Positions 1 to 12,411 of a DNA stretch of 64,000 nucleotides are shown piece by piece. How positions within the stretch are numbered: position 1 is the first letter of the stretch; the number at the start of each line of letters is the position of its first letter. The stretch lies in assembly GCA_014058105.1 (NCBI GenBank), contig JACGCM010002669.1, positions 310,001 through 374,000 of the forward strand, in the 5' to 3' direction. Position numbers and translations under genes: made by a program. This DNA is from Kingdonia uniflora. Taxonomy: Eukaryota > Streptophyta > Magnoliopsida > Ranunculales > Circaeasteraceae. The notes below the pieces were generated by a model. It worked only from the letters and a program-made list of their open reading frames with translations. It ran no database searches and was not told the origin of the DNA.

Positions 1-696
1 ATTAAAAATAACTAATGATCGAGGCTTGCAGTCACTGCAATTTCTTTAAGACAAATTTTACCCTGCCTTAATGCTTCACAGTCGATGGCGCATGTCTCTC
101 AAGATACAGCGATCGAATTGTACAAACTTGAAACACTAAAGTCAATACACCTGTTGAACTATCTATAATATTACTCTCATGAAAGAAGCAACGAAAAATA
201 AAAGATATTCGAGTATTTTTCTGTGTTTCAAACAATGTAGAAATGAGTTATTTATAGAGAAAAATGTGACTTATCAAAGTACCTGTTGCCCCGGTTGCGC
301 CCCAAGACACACCTCTGTAAAGATTTGTAACTCTTGGAGAGAGTAACCAACTCCTAAATAAACACCCCAAAAACAAAAACGAAAAATGATTAAGTGTAAA
401 CTAGAAATCCCCCATGTCCCAAGGCCAAATAATAGACTTATAAATACTCTAAGTGGGCCGTGGGTTATGGGTTGGGTCATACAAGCAAACCCATGGGCGT
501 ACTCATATAGCAAGCCTTCACACACTCACCTCACACACACGTGAGGGAACCACCTACTTACATATGCTACACATGATAGTAGTGTGTAACCCATTATAAA
601 GTGAAAATCCTCTTTTTACTTATCCAATGTGGGTTTAAATAGAAATAATTAGTTTAACATTCAAATCAACTAAAACACGTAGTTTTTTTTCCAATA
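1..696 (-). repeat. CopA 3' LTR, incomplete
   Basis: It aligns along its length with 3314-4001. Shared landmarks include the segment around 50-100 and the stretch around 590-670 about the size of the 'ctcttttcacttatccaatg' block seen in the other copy. In element orientation it begins TATTGGAAAA, a decayed form of the canonical TGTTGGAA start. Its 3' end lies beyond the window. Confidence 0.87.
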
Positions 697-1296
697 TTCT
701 CCCACATTTGAATAAAAACGCTAAAGTCAAAAAGAGAAATGGTGAAAGTAAGGTTAGGAATAGTCTTGCATTAAAGAAGGTGTATTACAAACTTGAACAA
801 TCTGTAGTAAAAAACTATCAGACGTACTTGCCCAATCAGTGAACATGATGTCTTGAACTGTTCAACCATTGGTATAAGCCTAGACAATAGTATTCACACA
901 GTTTCTTTCTTGTTACAAATAGTTCTTAAAGTTGTGTCCATTTTGGCCTTGGATAATCTTGGATTCATGAGTGATATTAGAGAATTCAGTCATCTCACTT
1001 TTAACTCATATAGTGATTTCCTATTAAGATTGCCCTGCCATACTCTACTTGTATGCACAAGCTATATGAATCATTAAAAACAAAATTTACCCTAAAACTT
1101 GTTGTAGGTTACATTGTTACATTATGAATGAGACGGAGTCCTATTCTCCATAGTGCTTAGGTGAATAACTCTCAACTAGTTTTCCTATTGAACCTAGATC
1201 TTGGGATCTTTTAGTCAACTAGGTTAGGTTACCATTGAGATTACTCGTGGATTGGCCATATTAATCATATTCCTTTTAATGTATAATATACTTGCC

Positions 1297-3220
1297 CTTT
1301 CAGCAACCCCTTTGTAAATGGATCCGTTAGTTATCTTTAGACTTTACAAAGTTAATAGATATATTCTATTCTTAAGTAATTGCTTAACGGTATTGTGTCT
1401 GTGACATATATGTTGTGACTTACCATTATACACTTGATTCTTAGCCCTTGCTAGTACTGCTTGATTATCACAACGAATACATATAACAGGCACAGGTTAT
1501 GGCCATAAATGAATATCCTCTAAAAACTCAAGCCATTTTGCTTCTTCTCCAGCTTTTGTCCAAAGCATTGAACTCAGATTCCTTTGTGGAGCGAGCTATA
1601 CATGTTTGCTTATGATATTTCCATGATACTACTGTACCTTCAAGTATGAATACATATCCAGTAGTAGATTTTGACTGGTCATAATATGATATTCAGTTTG
1701 CATTACTATATCCTTCAAGTACGGTTGGATAAGCAGTGTAGTGTAAACCATAATGTAAAGTGTACTTTAAGTACTTTAAACACATGTTGTACATTTCTAT
1801 TTGCATTCAATACTAAATTTAGGCAAAATTCCTAAGTTTGTTAATCTACGCAACGAACTAGTATTAGCATGGCCTAATTGTTCATGCCAAACATTAAAAG
1901 ACTCTAGAATATAAGCAGAACCTTTAATTTTATTGATAATCATTGGGGTTACATCAACATTAAACTTAAACAGGCCATCACATAAGTAGTCATTTCCTAC
2001 AAATATTCTACTCTTAGTTAAGACACATTTGTCTGACTCAAATAACAGCCTAAAACCCTTCTTGCTTAAAACTGCTCTAGAGACCAAATTCTTACGAATA
2101 TAAAAAATATGCAGAACTTCATTCAGAGTAAGTTCTTTTCCTGATGTAAATTTTTGAATAACCTTTCCAACTCTTTCAACCACAGAAGTTGCAGAGTTTC
2201 CCATGTACAGTTTTTCATCACTGTCCACTTTTTTGTATGACAAAAATTGGGTTTTGTCAGAACAAATATGGTGTGTTGCTCCAGTATCAATCTACCAATA
2301 TTTGGTGTTACTGACCAAGCTAAATTTAGAGACCACAGCAAAGAGGTTCTCCATTTTAGATTCGCTGGCTTATATTGGTTGGTTCTTTGTTGACTTGCCT
2401 TTATTCTTCATGCAGTCCTTTGCGCGGTGATCTTTCTTTCCGCATCTATGGCAGTTCCCAGAAAACATCTTAAAGTCTTTTCAAGTCGGTCCCAGATTAG
2501 GGTTTTTACCCTTCTTCCCATTCTTCTTATGGGATTTACCCTTATTGTTTGATGGATTTCCTTCAATAATATTGGCTTTTCATTCTAACAAGCCAATTCC
2601 AATCATTTTCTCACAGTTGTAATTATCTTCATCAATTTTCAAACACACGATCAAGTCCTAAAACTTTATCTCCTTACGTTTGTGTTTTAAGTAATTCTTA
2701 AATTCCTTCTAGGATGAAGGTAATTTTTCAATCAATGAAGTAACCTGAAATGACTCGCTCGAAATCATTTCTTCAGCATGAATTTTATGCAGGATAATTT
2801 GTAATTCTTGTATTTTACTAATTACTGACTTTGAATCAATCATCCTGAAGTTAAGGAATCTATCGACAACAAATTTCTTCATTCCTGCATCTTCTATCTT
2901 GTATTTCTTATCCAGGGAATCCCACAGTTTCTTGGCAGTCTTGAGTGGACTATAGACATTATATAGTTTATCATCCAACCCATTAAGAATATAGTTCCTG
3001 CACAGAAATTAGAATGCTTCCATGCCTTCATAGCAGTGATGGCGGTCTTATCAGTTTCACTATATTTGAGAACATGGGCACTTTTCTACAGAAATTTGGC
3101 AATTAGGTGAAGTGTTGTCAGATAAAATAACATATTTTGCTGCTAACGTTTGAACCCCGCTCTATTGAACTTTTCCAGCTTCTCTTGTTAAACATGAACT
3201 GTAGTTTCGTTAATCGACAT
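1297..3220 (-). pseudogene. CopA gag-pol remnant (gag, CCHC knuckle, protease, pre-integrase, RNase H)
   Basis: The gag start lies near 3220 (MSINETTVHV, soon followed by a stop). A UBN2-type gag region is open at 2709-2978, with the family's LWDSLDKKY-like segment. An intact CX2CX4HX4C knuckle (CHRCGKKDHRAKDC) is encoded at about 2412-2459. The protease motif IDTG is encoded at about 2284-2295 and has a stop where Trp is expected just before it. The GAG-pre-integrase region is open at 1797-2243 (FNVWHEQLGHANTSSL). The frame then jumps to RNase H blocks at about 1340-1790: [27 protein letters not shown] and a RHNTVKQLL-like segment. No integrase DDE core and no YVDD motif are present. This is a non-functional internal-deletion derivative. 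Confidence 0.85.
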
Positions 3221-3262
3221 CTTCGGAAAACTCGAACACAAAGAAGATACCAAATCTATCTT

Positions 3263-4001
3263 AAGATTGCATAACATGTGTTCAGTAGCGAAACAAAAAT
3301 AAATGAGAAAGAAATTTAAAATAACTGATGATTGAGTCCTGTAGTCACTATAATTTCCTTAAGACAAATTTTGCCCTACTTATGGTGTTTCACAGTTAAT
3401 GGCGTTTGTCTCCTAAGATACAACTATCAAATTGTACAGACTTGAAGTACTCAAGTCAATAGGCCTGTCGAACCATCTATGATATTACTCTGAATAAAGA
3501 AGCAATAAAAAATGAAAGAGATTAAGGTATTTTTATGTGTTTTAAGCAATGCATAAATGAGCTATTTATAGAGGAGAATGTGACTTATCAAAGTACCTGT
3601 TGGTAGGGTTGTACCCCAAGACATGCCTCTGTGAAGAGTTGTCACTCTTGGAGAGTTACCAACTCCGAGATAAACACCCAAAAAATAAAAACAAAAATGA
3701 CTAAATGTAAACTAAAAATCCCAATGAGCCCAAGGTCCCAAGGCCGAATCATAGACTTATAAATAGTCTAGGTGGGTAATGGGTCGGGGAGTGCAAGCAA
3801 TCCCATGGGCATCCCTATATAGCAAGCCCATTTGGCTCATACACGTGTGAGGGCACTACCTATTTACACATGCTACACATGATAGTAGTGTATAACCCAT
3901 AATAAAGTGAAAATCCTCTTTTCACTTATCCAATGTGGGACTAAATAGAAACAACTAGTTTAACATTCAAATCAACTAAATATGTGGGGGGTTTTCTAAC
4001 A
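3263..4001 (-). repeat. CopA 5' LTR
   Basis: This is the second copy of the terminal repeat. Its outer end (4001) reads TGTTAGAAAA in element orientation. Just inside the inner edge the minus strand has TTTGGTATC (3246-3254), matching the first bases of the usual copia primer-binding site for initiator tRNA-Met (TGGTATCAGAGC) before diverging. The inner boundary is good to about 5 bp. Confidence 0.8.
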
Positions 4002-4348
4002 TCATCCAATTCATGAAAATATTATCCAAAATGTAACAACTAAAATAGTATTACTAGAGATAGAAATAGAGATAAGAAATATCAATCTTACTGGTCATCT
4101 AACCCAGAAGTGTTACTGCCTCCCAAACCTTATTATCTGCAGTCACTGTACCAACTACTGGATCAGCCAAATCCACTCAAACTCCTCAGAATGTTGATAT
4201 CATTCAACTTTTTATTCCAAGTCTTATATCTTCTTTGGATGTTTTGTATTGAAATCACCAACCCAAATTCATGTAGCATAGTTTGTCTCACTGTAGTGTA
4301 TGTTTTCGTTTTCTACCCTTTTCAGCTTTGTTCCCAGTCAACAATTGC
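4002..4348. other. Anonymous AT-rich spacer
   Basis: I see no coding similarity, terminal repeats or RNA gene. One open frame of about 94 codons (4110-4394, plus) runs into the CACTA-like end and has no recognisable motif, so I treat it as chance. Confidence 0.5.
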
Positions 4349-4593
4349 CACTACACAAATTTATGTAATTTGCCACAGTATATATCTCTGGTAAATCCAG
4401 TTTTGCCATAGACTTTGTCTGTGGTCGAAGTCCGTAGTAAATCGTGTGTGGCAATTTATTTGCCACATTTTATCTCTGACAAACTTAATCGTACAACCAT
4501 AAAATTTGTTTGAGGTATTATTTTTGCCACAAATCTCTACCGTGCTAAATATCAGTGGGAGCCACACATGATATATGATTTGCCACTGACATT
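4349..4593 (+). mobile_element. CACTA (En/Spm)-like transposon terminus, fragment
   Basis: The segment opens with CACTACACAAATT. It is followed by repeated subterminal motifs of the form TTTGCCAC at about 4370, 4391, 4457, 4527 and 4580, in company with TCTSTGG/ACAAAC-like words. Plant CACTA elements have a CACTA terminal repeat and short subterminal repeats of this kind. I found no matching right end with ...TAGTG and no transposase, so only one end is supported. A hAT-like insertion interrupts it at 4602. Confidence 0.42.
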
Positions 4594-4601
4594 GACCATG
4601 G

Positions 4602-5410
4602 TAAGCCTATTTTCAGAACGGATCGGATCAAAAATAGAGGTGGTCAGAATTTTACTAATTTTTTTCGAAACTATAAACTCTATTCCGATCATATCCGATT
4701 TTTTTCAGAACTGTAAAAAATAATCCGAATTCGGAAATTTTGGAATTTTGACTATTTCGAAATAAATTCAGAATCAATTTTGGAATAAATTTCATAATAA
4801 ATTAGGAATAAATTTCAAAATGAATTTGGAATATATTTCGGAATAACATAGTTCTCACTTAATCAAATCAAACCATAATAACAACGTTCTCACTTCAAGA
4901 ATCAAAGATTTAAAATCAAAGCCAGAGGAAAACTGAAGCCAGAGATGAGATTTAACTTTTCTTCTTCCCTACGAATCAAAATCGAGGTAGTGGAGAATGA
5001 AGAATGGAAGCAGTGGAGATTTAACTTAAGAGTAGAGGGAGTGGAGGCGGTAGAGATTTAACTTCAGAGTGGAGAGCAGTGGAGAATTGAGGCAGTGGAG
5101 AATAGAGAAGAAGAGGCGGTAGAGAATGCCCTAGGTTAAGAATCTGAAGGTTTAATATTTTATGTTTCAATTCGGATTAATCAGAATTAAATCGAATTAG
5201 AGGGATATTCGGAATATTTTTTGGAATAATCGGATCGGAGGGTATTCGGAATAATCGGATCAGAAAATTCAAAATTTTGAAATTGCACACAACTATCTGA
5301 TTCCAATCCGAATTTTTTTCTATTTTCGAAAATTGGAATTGCAAAATAGAGTTCAAAAATAGGAAATATCGGATCAAAAATTAGAAGTTCAGACAAAAGT
5401 TGCAGCCCTA
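4602..5410. mobile_element. Non-autonomous hAT-like element inserted in the CACTA-like end
   Basis: An 8-bp near-duplication flanks the segment: GACCATGG at 4594-4601 and GACCCTGG at 5411-5418 (7/8 match). The right end reads ...GCAGCCCTA, the complement of a TAGGGCTGC hAT-like terminus; the left end TAAGCC is weaker. Both sub-terminal regions are full of GGATCGGATC/TTCGGAAT words on opposite strands, as in several plant hAT MITE-like families. There is no transposase ORF. The alternative left end TAGAGGTGG at 4635 looks more canonical but lacks a matching TSD. Confidence 0.5.
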
Positions 5411-5418
5411 GACCCTGG

Positions 5419-7194
5419 TATTCTAAGTTCTAAAGTGAAAAAAAAAAACAACAAATTAAAAAAATTACACCTTCTGAACCTGTAAAAAGCATTATCACTC
5501 CTTAAAGATACACTTCATGACATAATAATATTCTATAAACAAGAAAAAATGTTAATAATAAATGTGTCATTTAAAAATAAATATTAAAGTATACAATTAC
5601 AATTGCTTTATATGACAATTGAAAAGAAACATAACTAAGATAATAAGCCTTATATTCCACCTCACAGCAATCTAGTAACTATGAAGCACTAACATTGTCC
5701 AGAGTCATCATCATTCTCATCCTCGTAAATGTAAGCAAATTACCAAGTATCTTTTCTTGCCTCACATGCACACCTAGCAATAACATTCATGTGGTATTAT
5801 TTTATGAAAATAATAAAAAGAATAATAATTGGCAGTGAAAATAATTTAAAACTAATCCATACCGGTAATTTATTTCTTTGAAGATACCTTTGATCAACAA
5901 TTGGAGACTCACATGTACAAAATTACTATTCCCATAAGTAGATAACCAATAAATTATCCGCAATATCACATGACAGATGAACCAGGATATGCTCAACTTA
6001 CCAACATATTAAGCGTAAAAAAACGCTTACGTGCATACAAAAACAGCTTGCATATGTGCTTACCCTCCTTTGAGCCCAGGATGCATAAGCATGTATCTAT
6101 GAGTGGCATTCTGGCAGACATAAATTATAGAAAACACCCTTCGACCTTGTTATCCACAATAATAGAAGTTGATAAGATGGTACTTAGAAGAAATAATTAC
6201 TGATTTACAGAATTTGCAAAACAGTACCATGCCTAAAATTATTCATTACTTGGTAAAATGAACTTAATATCCATTTGATGAGCCTCATCTTAGTATATAA
6301 GAAAGGTTAAGTATGTTCATACAATTTCCTTGCTTGGTAAACATGCTAAATGTCAAACATCAAATAAATTTAAATTGGTGATTAAGTAGTACTTTATCTT
6401 TCTTTTTTTTTTTTGAAGTCAACCAAATCAGAACACAATAACATATTTTTCTCATCCAGATCAGGATATCCATTGGTGTTGTCATTGCTATTGTCGGTAG
6501 GAAGACCCCAACCTACTGTAGCACCATCCTCAAAGAGTGTTCTAGCTATACTAACACTATTAGGCTATTAGCTCAAATAAAATGAAGATCTTATTGAAGT
6601 AATTTATTTTCTAAAAACATGAGGCCAAAGGAATTTTGCTAGAATGTCATTTTTATAATGACTATAAATTCCAAAAGCATACTACTAATAAGCAATTAGT
6701 CTATGTAAGTCATCACATAGTAGTTTATTACATTTTCATGAACATCATACTTCTTATAGTACAACTACTTATAAGAGGATATACAAACATAGTGGAATTA
6801 CCAAATAGTGAACTTTGTTGTAGTTGTCATTCTAGGTAGGAAACCACTAAGTCATAACCATCACCATCCTCAAAAAGTTTGATAGAAAAACCTACTTTTC
6901 TCCCATCTTTCTTTCTCCCTCTAAATCTAATTTGCAAAATTGCAAAAGAGTGAACACCTACAAAGAAAATGTAGATCTTGAATGAAAACCAAGAAATGCA
7001 TATGAATAATCAAAGTAATCCCTTGGAATCAAAATTGGCAGAGTACCTATACAAATCCAATGCACTAAAATATTAGTTTCCATCTGCGTAATTCTATAAC
7101 TAGATAAGGATATCATGAAACCAAATAAGATGTTGACCCAATTTTTATAACAACAAAATAGGTACTAGCTTTATTCACTACCACTACTTCAATC
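5419..7194. other. Anonymous AT-rich region
   Basis: There are no credible coding exons, terminal repeats or RNA genes. Short open frames such as 5970-6203 and 6636-6839 carry no recognisable motif and have composition typical of non-coding DNA. Confidence 0.5.
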
Positions 7195-7202
7195 CTAAGA
7201 AC

Positions 7203-7661
7203 CTAGGTAACAACGACACAGATACGGGTGTCGGTGTCGGACACGGGTACGGGGTGTCGGACACGGCGACCCAAAAATATGTAAAAATGGGGACACGGCT
7301 GTAAAAAAATTATTTCTTATTTTCTACTATGCTTATGTTGGTTACTTAATCTATCTAACACACTTATAGGTTAATTTACGACATATTTTTACGACTAATA
7401 ACGAACAAGTCCCAACAATTATGGGTTATATTAACTTATGGGTTAATTTATGACTAATAACATACAAAAAACAATGATACTAGTTAGTATGGTTGAATAA
7501 CATGTATAAGAATTGAAAACTTTCTAAAAGCTATGTCAAAAAGGTTATGATCTAAGCAAGAAGTGTCCGTTAGAGTGTCGACACGAGTGTCGGTGTGTCC
7601 GAGTATCTGACACATTTGGACACGAATCTTTTTTGGAATATGGAGTGTACATGTTACATAG
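7203..7661. mobile_element. Non-autonomous hAT-type element (459 bp) with perfect 8-bp TSD
   Basis: The element is flanked on both sides by CTAAGAAC (7195-7202 and 7662-7669), a perfect 8-bp TSD characteristic of hAT insertion. The terminal inverted repeats read CTAGGTAACA on the left and, reverse-complemented, CTATGTAACA on the right, with further matches in the next bases. Both subterminal regions are dense in GTGTCGG/GACACGG words (7222-7290 and 7566-7625), and the interior is AT-rich. No coding capacity. It would have relied on a hAT transposase supplied in trans. Confidence 0.8.
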
Positions 7662-7669
7662 CTAAGAAC

Positions 7670-9418
7670 AAATAAATTGTTTCTACTTCAATCCCTATGA
7701 TATCTAAATCAGGTTCTGACCTCCCAATATTTGTACATCAGTTTTCATTTTGGGTGATTATGGAAAGTTTATTTGATATAGTACCATCCTGGAGTAAATT
7801 AAACGACTTTTGCGAAGTCGATTCAAAGTAATTAAAAGTAATAGTTTTTCCATCATCATAACTTTATTTAGGATTACATGAAATGCTAAGAAAATGGTGA
7901 GAAATACCTTTGCAGTGTGAGATTAAATGTTGAGAACTCGGCTAGTTTGAGATGGTAGGGCTAACGAGGGAATCAAATGCTCGGCCTACATTTTTAAGCC
8001 ATTTAGATGTCTTGATGATACCAATACTTTAAAACCCTCGTCATTGAAGCAATTAGGCTGACACAGCCCCACAATCCTACAAATTTTAATTTTTCATAAG
8101 TCGCCCAAGCTCATCTAACAAATATAACTTATTAATTAAATCTAGTAGGGAGAAATTTAGGAACCTTAAGCAAAACTTATTTAACCCAGATTACTAGTAA
8201 ATCTTAAGAACCTAGAAAATTTTCCCATTGCAAAGATAAAGTAAAACTTACCCCAATATTTAACCCCTATGAAACCCTAATAAAACTTTAGATTTCTAGA
8301 CCCAACTAGCAAACTTAACCAAAATCTACCCCAGTCATAATTTAATCATATTTTTATAATTTGAATCCCAATTACAAGCCCAAGATGATATCAAAATAGA
8401 AATTGAAGCTCGAAATTGATTGAGTGAGAGTGAGAGAAAGGGAGAGAGAGAGTACCATTTACTCAAATCAGATTTGAGAAGGTAAATTAGGAAATCAACA
8501 TTGTTGGAAATAAGAGGGAAACCAAAGAAGGGATCTAGTCGAGTTTAGGACTACTTAGTTTTGCCTCTTCAAAGCAATTGCAAGTTGTTATTCCAACAAA
8601 TAAGAAAACCCAAGAAAAAATATAAAAAAAGGATGACTTCGAACAAACATATATTTAGCACAGGAGACCTCCGTAGTAATGTTACCACAACCAGTATCCA
8701 TGGCAAAACCTAAATTTTGTCTGGGGAAAAATAATAATTTTGGTGTAGTATGCTCTTTCAATGTGTCAATACACACATTGTCGATTGTGTCATTCCAGTT
8801 CACTTGGAGAGCTTTTCCAACTGCAGCCATTGCACTACAACAATGAACAACCCAACCAACATCAAAAAACAAAAAATCCACAAACAACAAGATTATATCA
8901 ACAACATATATCAAGAATGCGAGCCCTATATAACCCAATTCACTTCAATTCACCAACACCTATATAAAATCATCAAAAATGTGAACTCCATATAACCCAA
9001 TTCACTACAATTCACCAACGTTATTACCAAACCTTAATAACCCCATATATCAAGAACATCAACACTATTCCCAACACATAATATCAATATACTAAACCGA
9101 CACTATAGGGAAACCCAAACATTATATATAAAACCCATTATCAAGAAACCCTATAAATTTTGAATCTACAACTCGAGAGAGAGAAAGAGAGAGAGAAAAA
9201 AAAGTTACCAAACAAGAGAGGTGTTAAAAGAGTGAGGAGGTGCTTACGATCTTAACATTGGTAAACATGTTCAACTTCGTGAGGGAGAGATGGAGAAATT
9301 TGAATTTATGTTCGAGTTTTTCTCAAACTCGAGATAGAGAAAGTGAGGAAGATATGCTTGGTTTCGATAAGTTTTGAGTTTGTTTTTTTTTGTTTTTTTT
9401 AGCTTAAGTTTCTTTTGC
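7670..9418. other. Anonymous region with one unexplained minus-strand ORF
   Basis: No transposon ends or known domains were recognised. The largest frame is minus 8588-8938 (116 codons), with hydrophobic segments near both ends and a Cys-containing middle (CIDTLKEH, DTGCGNITTEV). I cannot assign a family and it may be chance or a gene scrap. GA-rich tracts lie at 8430-8455 and 9175-9200. Confidence 0.35.
8909..9020. repeat. Two-copy tandem repeat, period about 62 bp
   Basis: The core tataacccaattcact plus caattcaccaac occurs at 8929-8958 and again at 8991-9019. The sequence before each core (atcaagaatg / atcaaaaatg) is also alike, so this is a local tandem duplication with a few substitutions. 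Confidence 0.65.
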
Positions 9419-12197
9419 TTTTATTCAGAGCAAAAGTAGCTCTACAACTATCTACTAATCATGCACACACAACATAGGATATAACATAATATAGAGATAG
9501 AAGAGAGAGGGCCTTTATTGATGAACTCTTTAGGTTATGAAGAATACATCCCTAAGGGTGTATATATACGAGGCTACATAAGGTCTCTAAAACTTTCCCC
9601 ATATGGCTCACCCCAACCCTGTCACGCCCCAAAATCCAATAGCCGATAGCTAGACTAATTACTGAGATTCGAGGATGTGCAGGTCGGGGAATCCAATCGA
9701 TTCACCCCATAAACAACCAAGCCATAGACAAGTTTAGGCCCAGTCATTCAAATTAGCATCAACAGAGCAAAAGAAGAATGCAGTGGAAGCAAAGATATAT
9801 AAATATCAAACTGAAAATATTAATACAAGATCTCAAGTAATATGCAGCGTCAAAAGCTAAAATCATGCATGAATACAATAAAAAGAAAAAAATTAGCCGC
9901 AGCAAAACTATCTCCAAACACAGCTGAAGCCCTCAGCAAAACCAGCCACAACCTGATACTAAAAGGGGGATGCGAGAGTGAGCAAAAGCGCGGCTCACTA
10001 ACTCCCAAAAATAGCTAAACAATTATACTAACCAATGAGGTGAATAATATAAAAAATAAAATATAATGTTTTGTTGATAATAAAAATAATATATACCAAA
10101 GTCTGCCACAGATATCTAATAGAGACGTAAAATAACCCTAATAAATCTATCAGGCTACAAGCCAAAAGCTAAAAGTAATACCAATACTATAAACTACACT
10201 TCAAACACTACTGAAGCCTACAGTGCCACGCGCAACCACTAAGCCAATAGATAAAATAACCCATAAACATCTCCATCCACAGAGACTAAGCACCAACCAA
10301 TCCTCAAAAACTAATATGAAACTCATATAAAACTACAACTTGTTAACCATCTGATCTCAGAAAGCAAATAACATACAAGAGTAAGCAAACCACGCCCCCC
10401 TCTAACCCAACCAGACTAAACAACCACACTAAGAAAGTTGATTCTAGAAAGAAGAGGAAAGGATGAAGGAGATGAGAAATGCGGATGCTGCGGTAATGGT
10501 AAGAGACGGTGAATTGAGAATATGCAGAAGTGTTATACTATGATATGATGAGATGAAATGAATTGAGATAATCCCATAATTATCCCAGATGCTAGATGAT
10601 ACGATAAAGATCTGCTAGAGTCCTAACGTTGAATGATTGAGGATAGATAACCGAAGAAATGAAGTTTACCTTAAAGAGATCTTAGTTGGATACAATGGGC
10701 ATGATTTTTGTCAAGCTCGGCCAAGCTAAGGATTTACACACGGAGCCAACATCCGAAACAGTAATTATATTTCCAAGGAATTTCAACCTCACCGAGGATG
10801 AAGCCCGGTTCCTGAGGACTGTCTCATACCATCCCACACTCCCAGATGGGTAATAGATATGATAGTACCTGCTGCCAAAGAATCACCCAACTATTTCAAC
10901 CCGATATAGGAATTCTAGGTCCCATCGAGGGTCAGCCAATGTTGAGCTTTATTATGTATCCTGACCTCATCAAGATAAAAAGAATAGATTATGATCAACA
11001 AATGCGAATAGATCCTAAAAGACTGAAGCACAATGGCCACTAACACAGCAAGCACACATAAGATAACCACCTGCGAAGGAGAGTGGCAAACAATCGTAAG
11101 ACAGATGCAAACAGTGACTCACCAGTCAAAATATCCAAGCAACATCAGTTTCTAAGGTATCCTAACCAACATGAATACCATCAAGTGCTAGAGTACCATA
11201 GCTGTCAACACAGACTAGTACACAAGAGATAACCCACCAGCCTCCAACAAGATAGTCCACAATCCCCAAGAACAGAGCTGCACCGTAACTCCTCTACTAC
11301 TATACAAATTAATAGTGGCTAAACCACGAATCACCCAAGCATCCATACAACAGCTAAACCTAATCACTCGCACCAAGATACAAGCTAGGTAACCTAAACG
11401 AACCACCAACAATTCCATATAGATAATATAGTGACGCAGAACCGTCGCAACCACCATTACTGATAATAACTATCTATAACCTACAAGTTTCTATCTAGTA
11501 GCTAAACTCACAATTATCCCAGGTTTTACCAACTTGTTAAAGCCTTAACCACTCATGTTTATAGTGTACTGAACAGACAACCCGTAAGTATCTTAAGCAA
11601 TTAATCATATACTAACCTAATCACAGTCCAAACATAATAAACTAAGAATTTTTATAACTCACAAATCAGCATAATGATCTAGTTATTTAGGAAGATAAAA
11701 CTCGCCTGATATAAAGCTCGAAATGACAAACCTGGCAAAAATATTGAAACAGTACCCCAACGGTAATGAGCTCTGCGAATCGACTTTCGGAACCCGAATG
11801 CGTCACCGAAAGGAACAGGAACACCACAACACCAACCACTACCAAGGCCTGGAACCCGATCACAATTCCAACAAAGGATTTTTGCCCGAAACTGAGTTCA
11901 AAATCAATACCACACTCGAATCAGCAACACAAACTGTAACAAAACCCACCATCACACCACGCATCCGCTGCGCCACTCTGATCACCTACTGTCCACCAAA
12001 TAAACGTTGATGCAAACCTAAACAATCACCACCACCGAACACCCAAATCCTCCAACACTCACAAACCAAAAATTAACCCAATACCTGCGATAATCACAAC
12101 TCCAATCCTCAACAAAACCCCCAATCACAAAGCCTAAGATCGCAAGGGTTCTATCAAAGCCACAAACGAATCAAACACAATGAAAGGGATAGGGAAA

Positions 12198-12360
12198 TTA
12201 CTCACCGGAGAAGTAGAGAGATCAATCCCAACAATCGATCGTAAATGAGGAGCGAAAGAGAGAGGAAGATTCCAATTAGGAGAGTGAGTGAGAGAGCGAG
12301 TGAATGTAAACAAGAGAAAGAATGAAATGAAATGGGTAATAAAACCCTAAAAACACAACA
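12198..12360 (-). promoter_or_regulatory. Putative LTR leader exon with splice donor
   Basis: On the minus strand a CT-rich stretch resembling a plant 5' UTR (about 12206-12340) runs into a strong donor consensus, CCG|GTGAGTAA, with the junction between 12206 and 12205. It suggests a spliced transcript starting inside the solo LTR. No transcript evidence is available and no TATA box could be fixed with confidence. Confidence 0.35.
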
Positions 12361-12411
12361 CTCATCTTGAGGAAGATCAACGACTAAGAATCGTAAAGAC
12401 AAGATCCAACT

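Larger units (their letters stand above)
1..4001 (-). mobile_element. CopA: internally deleted Ty1/copia LTR retrotransposon, cut by the window edge
   Basis: Two directly repeated LTR copies (1-696 and about 3263-4001) flank a roughly 2.6-kb interior that reads as copia gag-pol on the minus strand. The order from right to left is 5' LTR, gag, CCHC knuckle, protease, GAG-pre-integrase, then RNase H and 3' LTR. Integrase and nearly all of reverse transcriptase are missing; the join lies near 1790-1800. A purine-rich tract precedes the 3' LTR on the minus strand (697-711). Position 1 aligns with about 3314 in the other LTR, so roughly 50 bp of the 3' LTR lie outside the window and the TSD cannot be tested. 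The element is defective and could only move with help from others. Confidence 0.88.

Noticed and set aside
853..1077. Plus-strand ORF of 74 codons inside CopA
   Set aside because: It lies antisense to the 3' interior of the copia element and has no motif; it is chance.
4110..4394. 94-codon plus-strand ORF
   Set aside because: It runs into the CACTA-like terminus, is Leu/Phe-rich without any domain, and has no supporting splice or promoter signals.
4635..5410. Alternative left end (TAGAGGTGG) for the hAT-like element
   Set aside because: It is a more canonical terminus, but the flanks ATCAAAAA and GACCCTGG do not match, while 4594-4601 does.
11215..11457. ORFs inside the 3.4-kb solo LTR (also 10846-11043, 11723-12010)
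   Set aside because: They lie within a non-coding LTR, have no known domain and overlap no splice structure.
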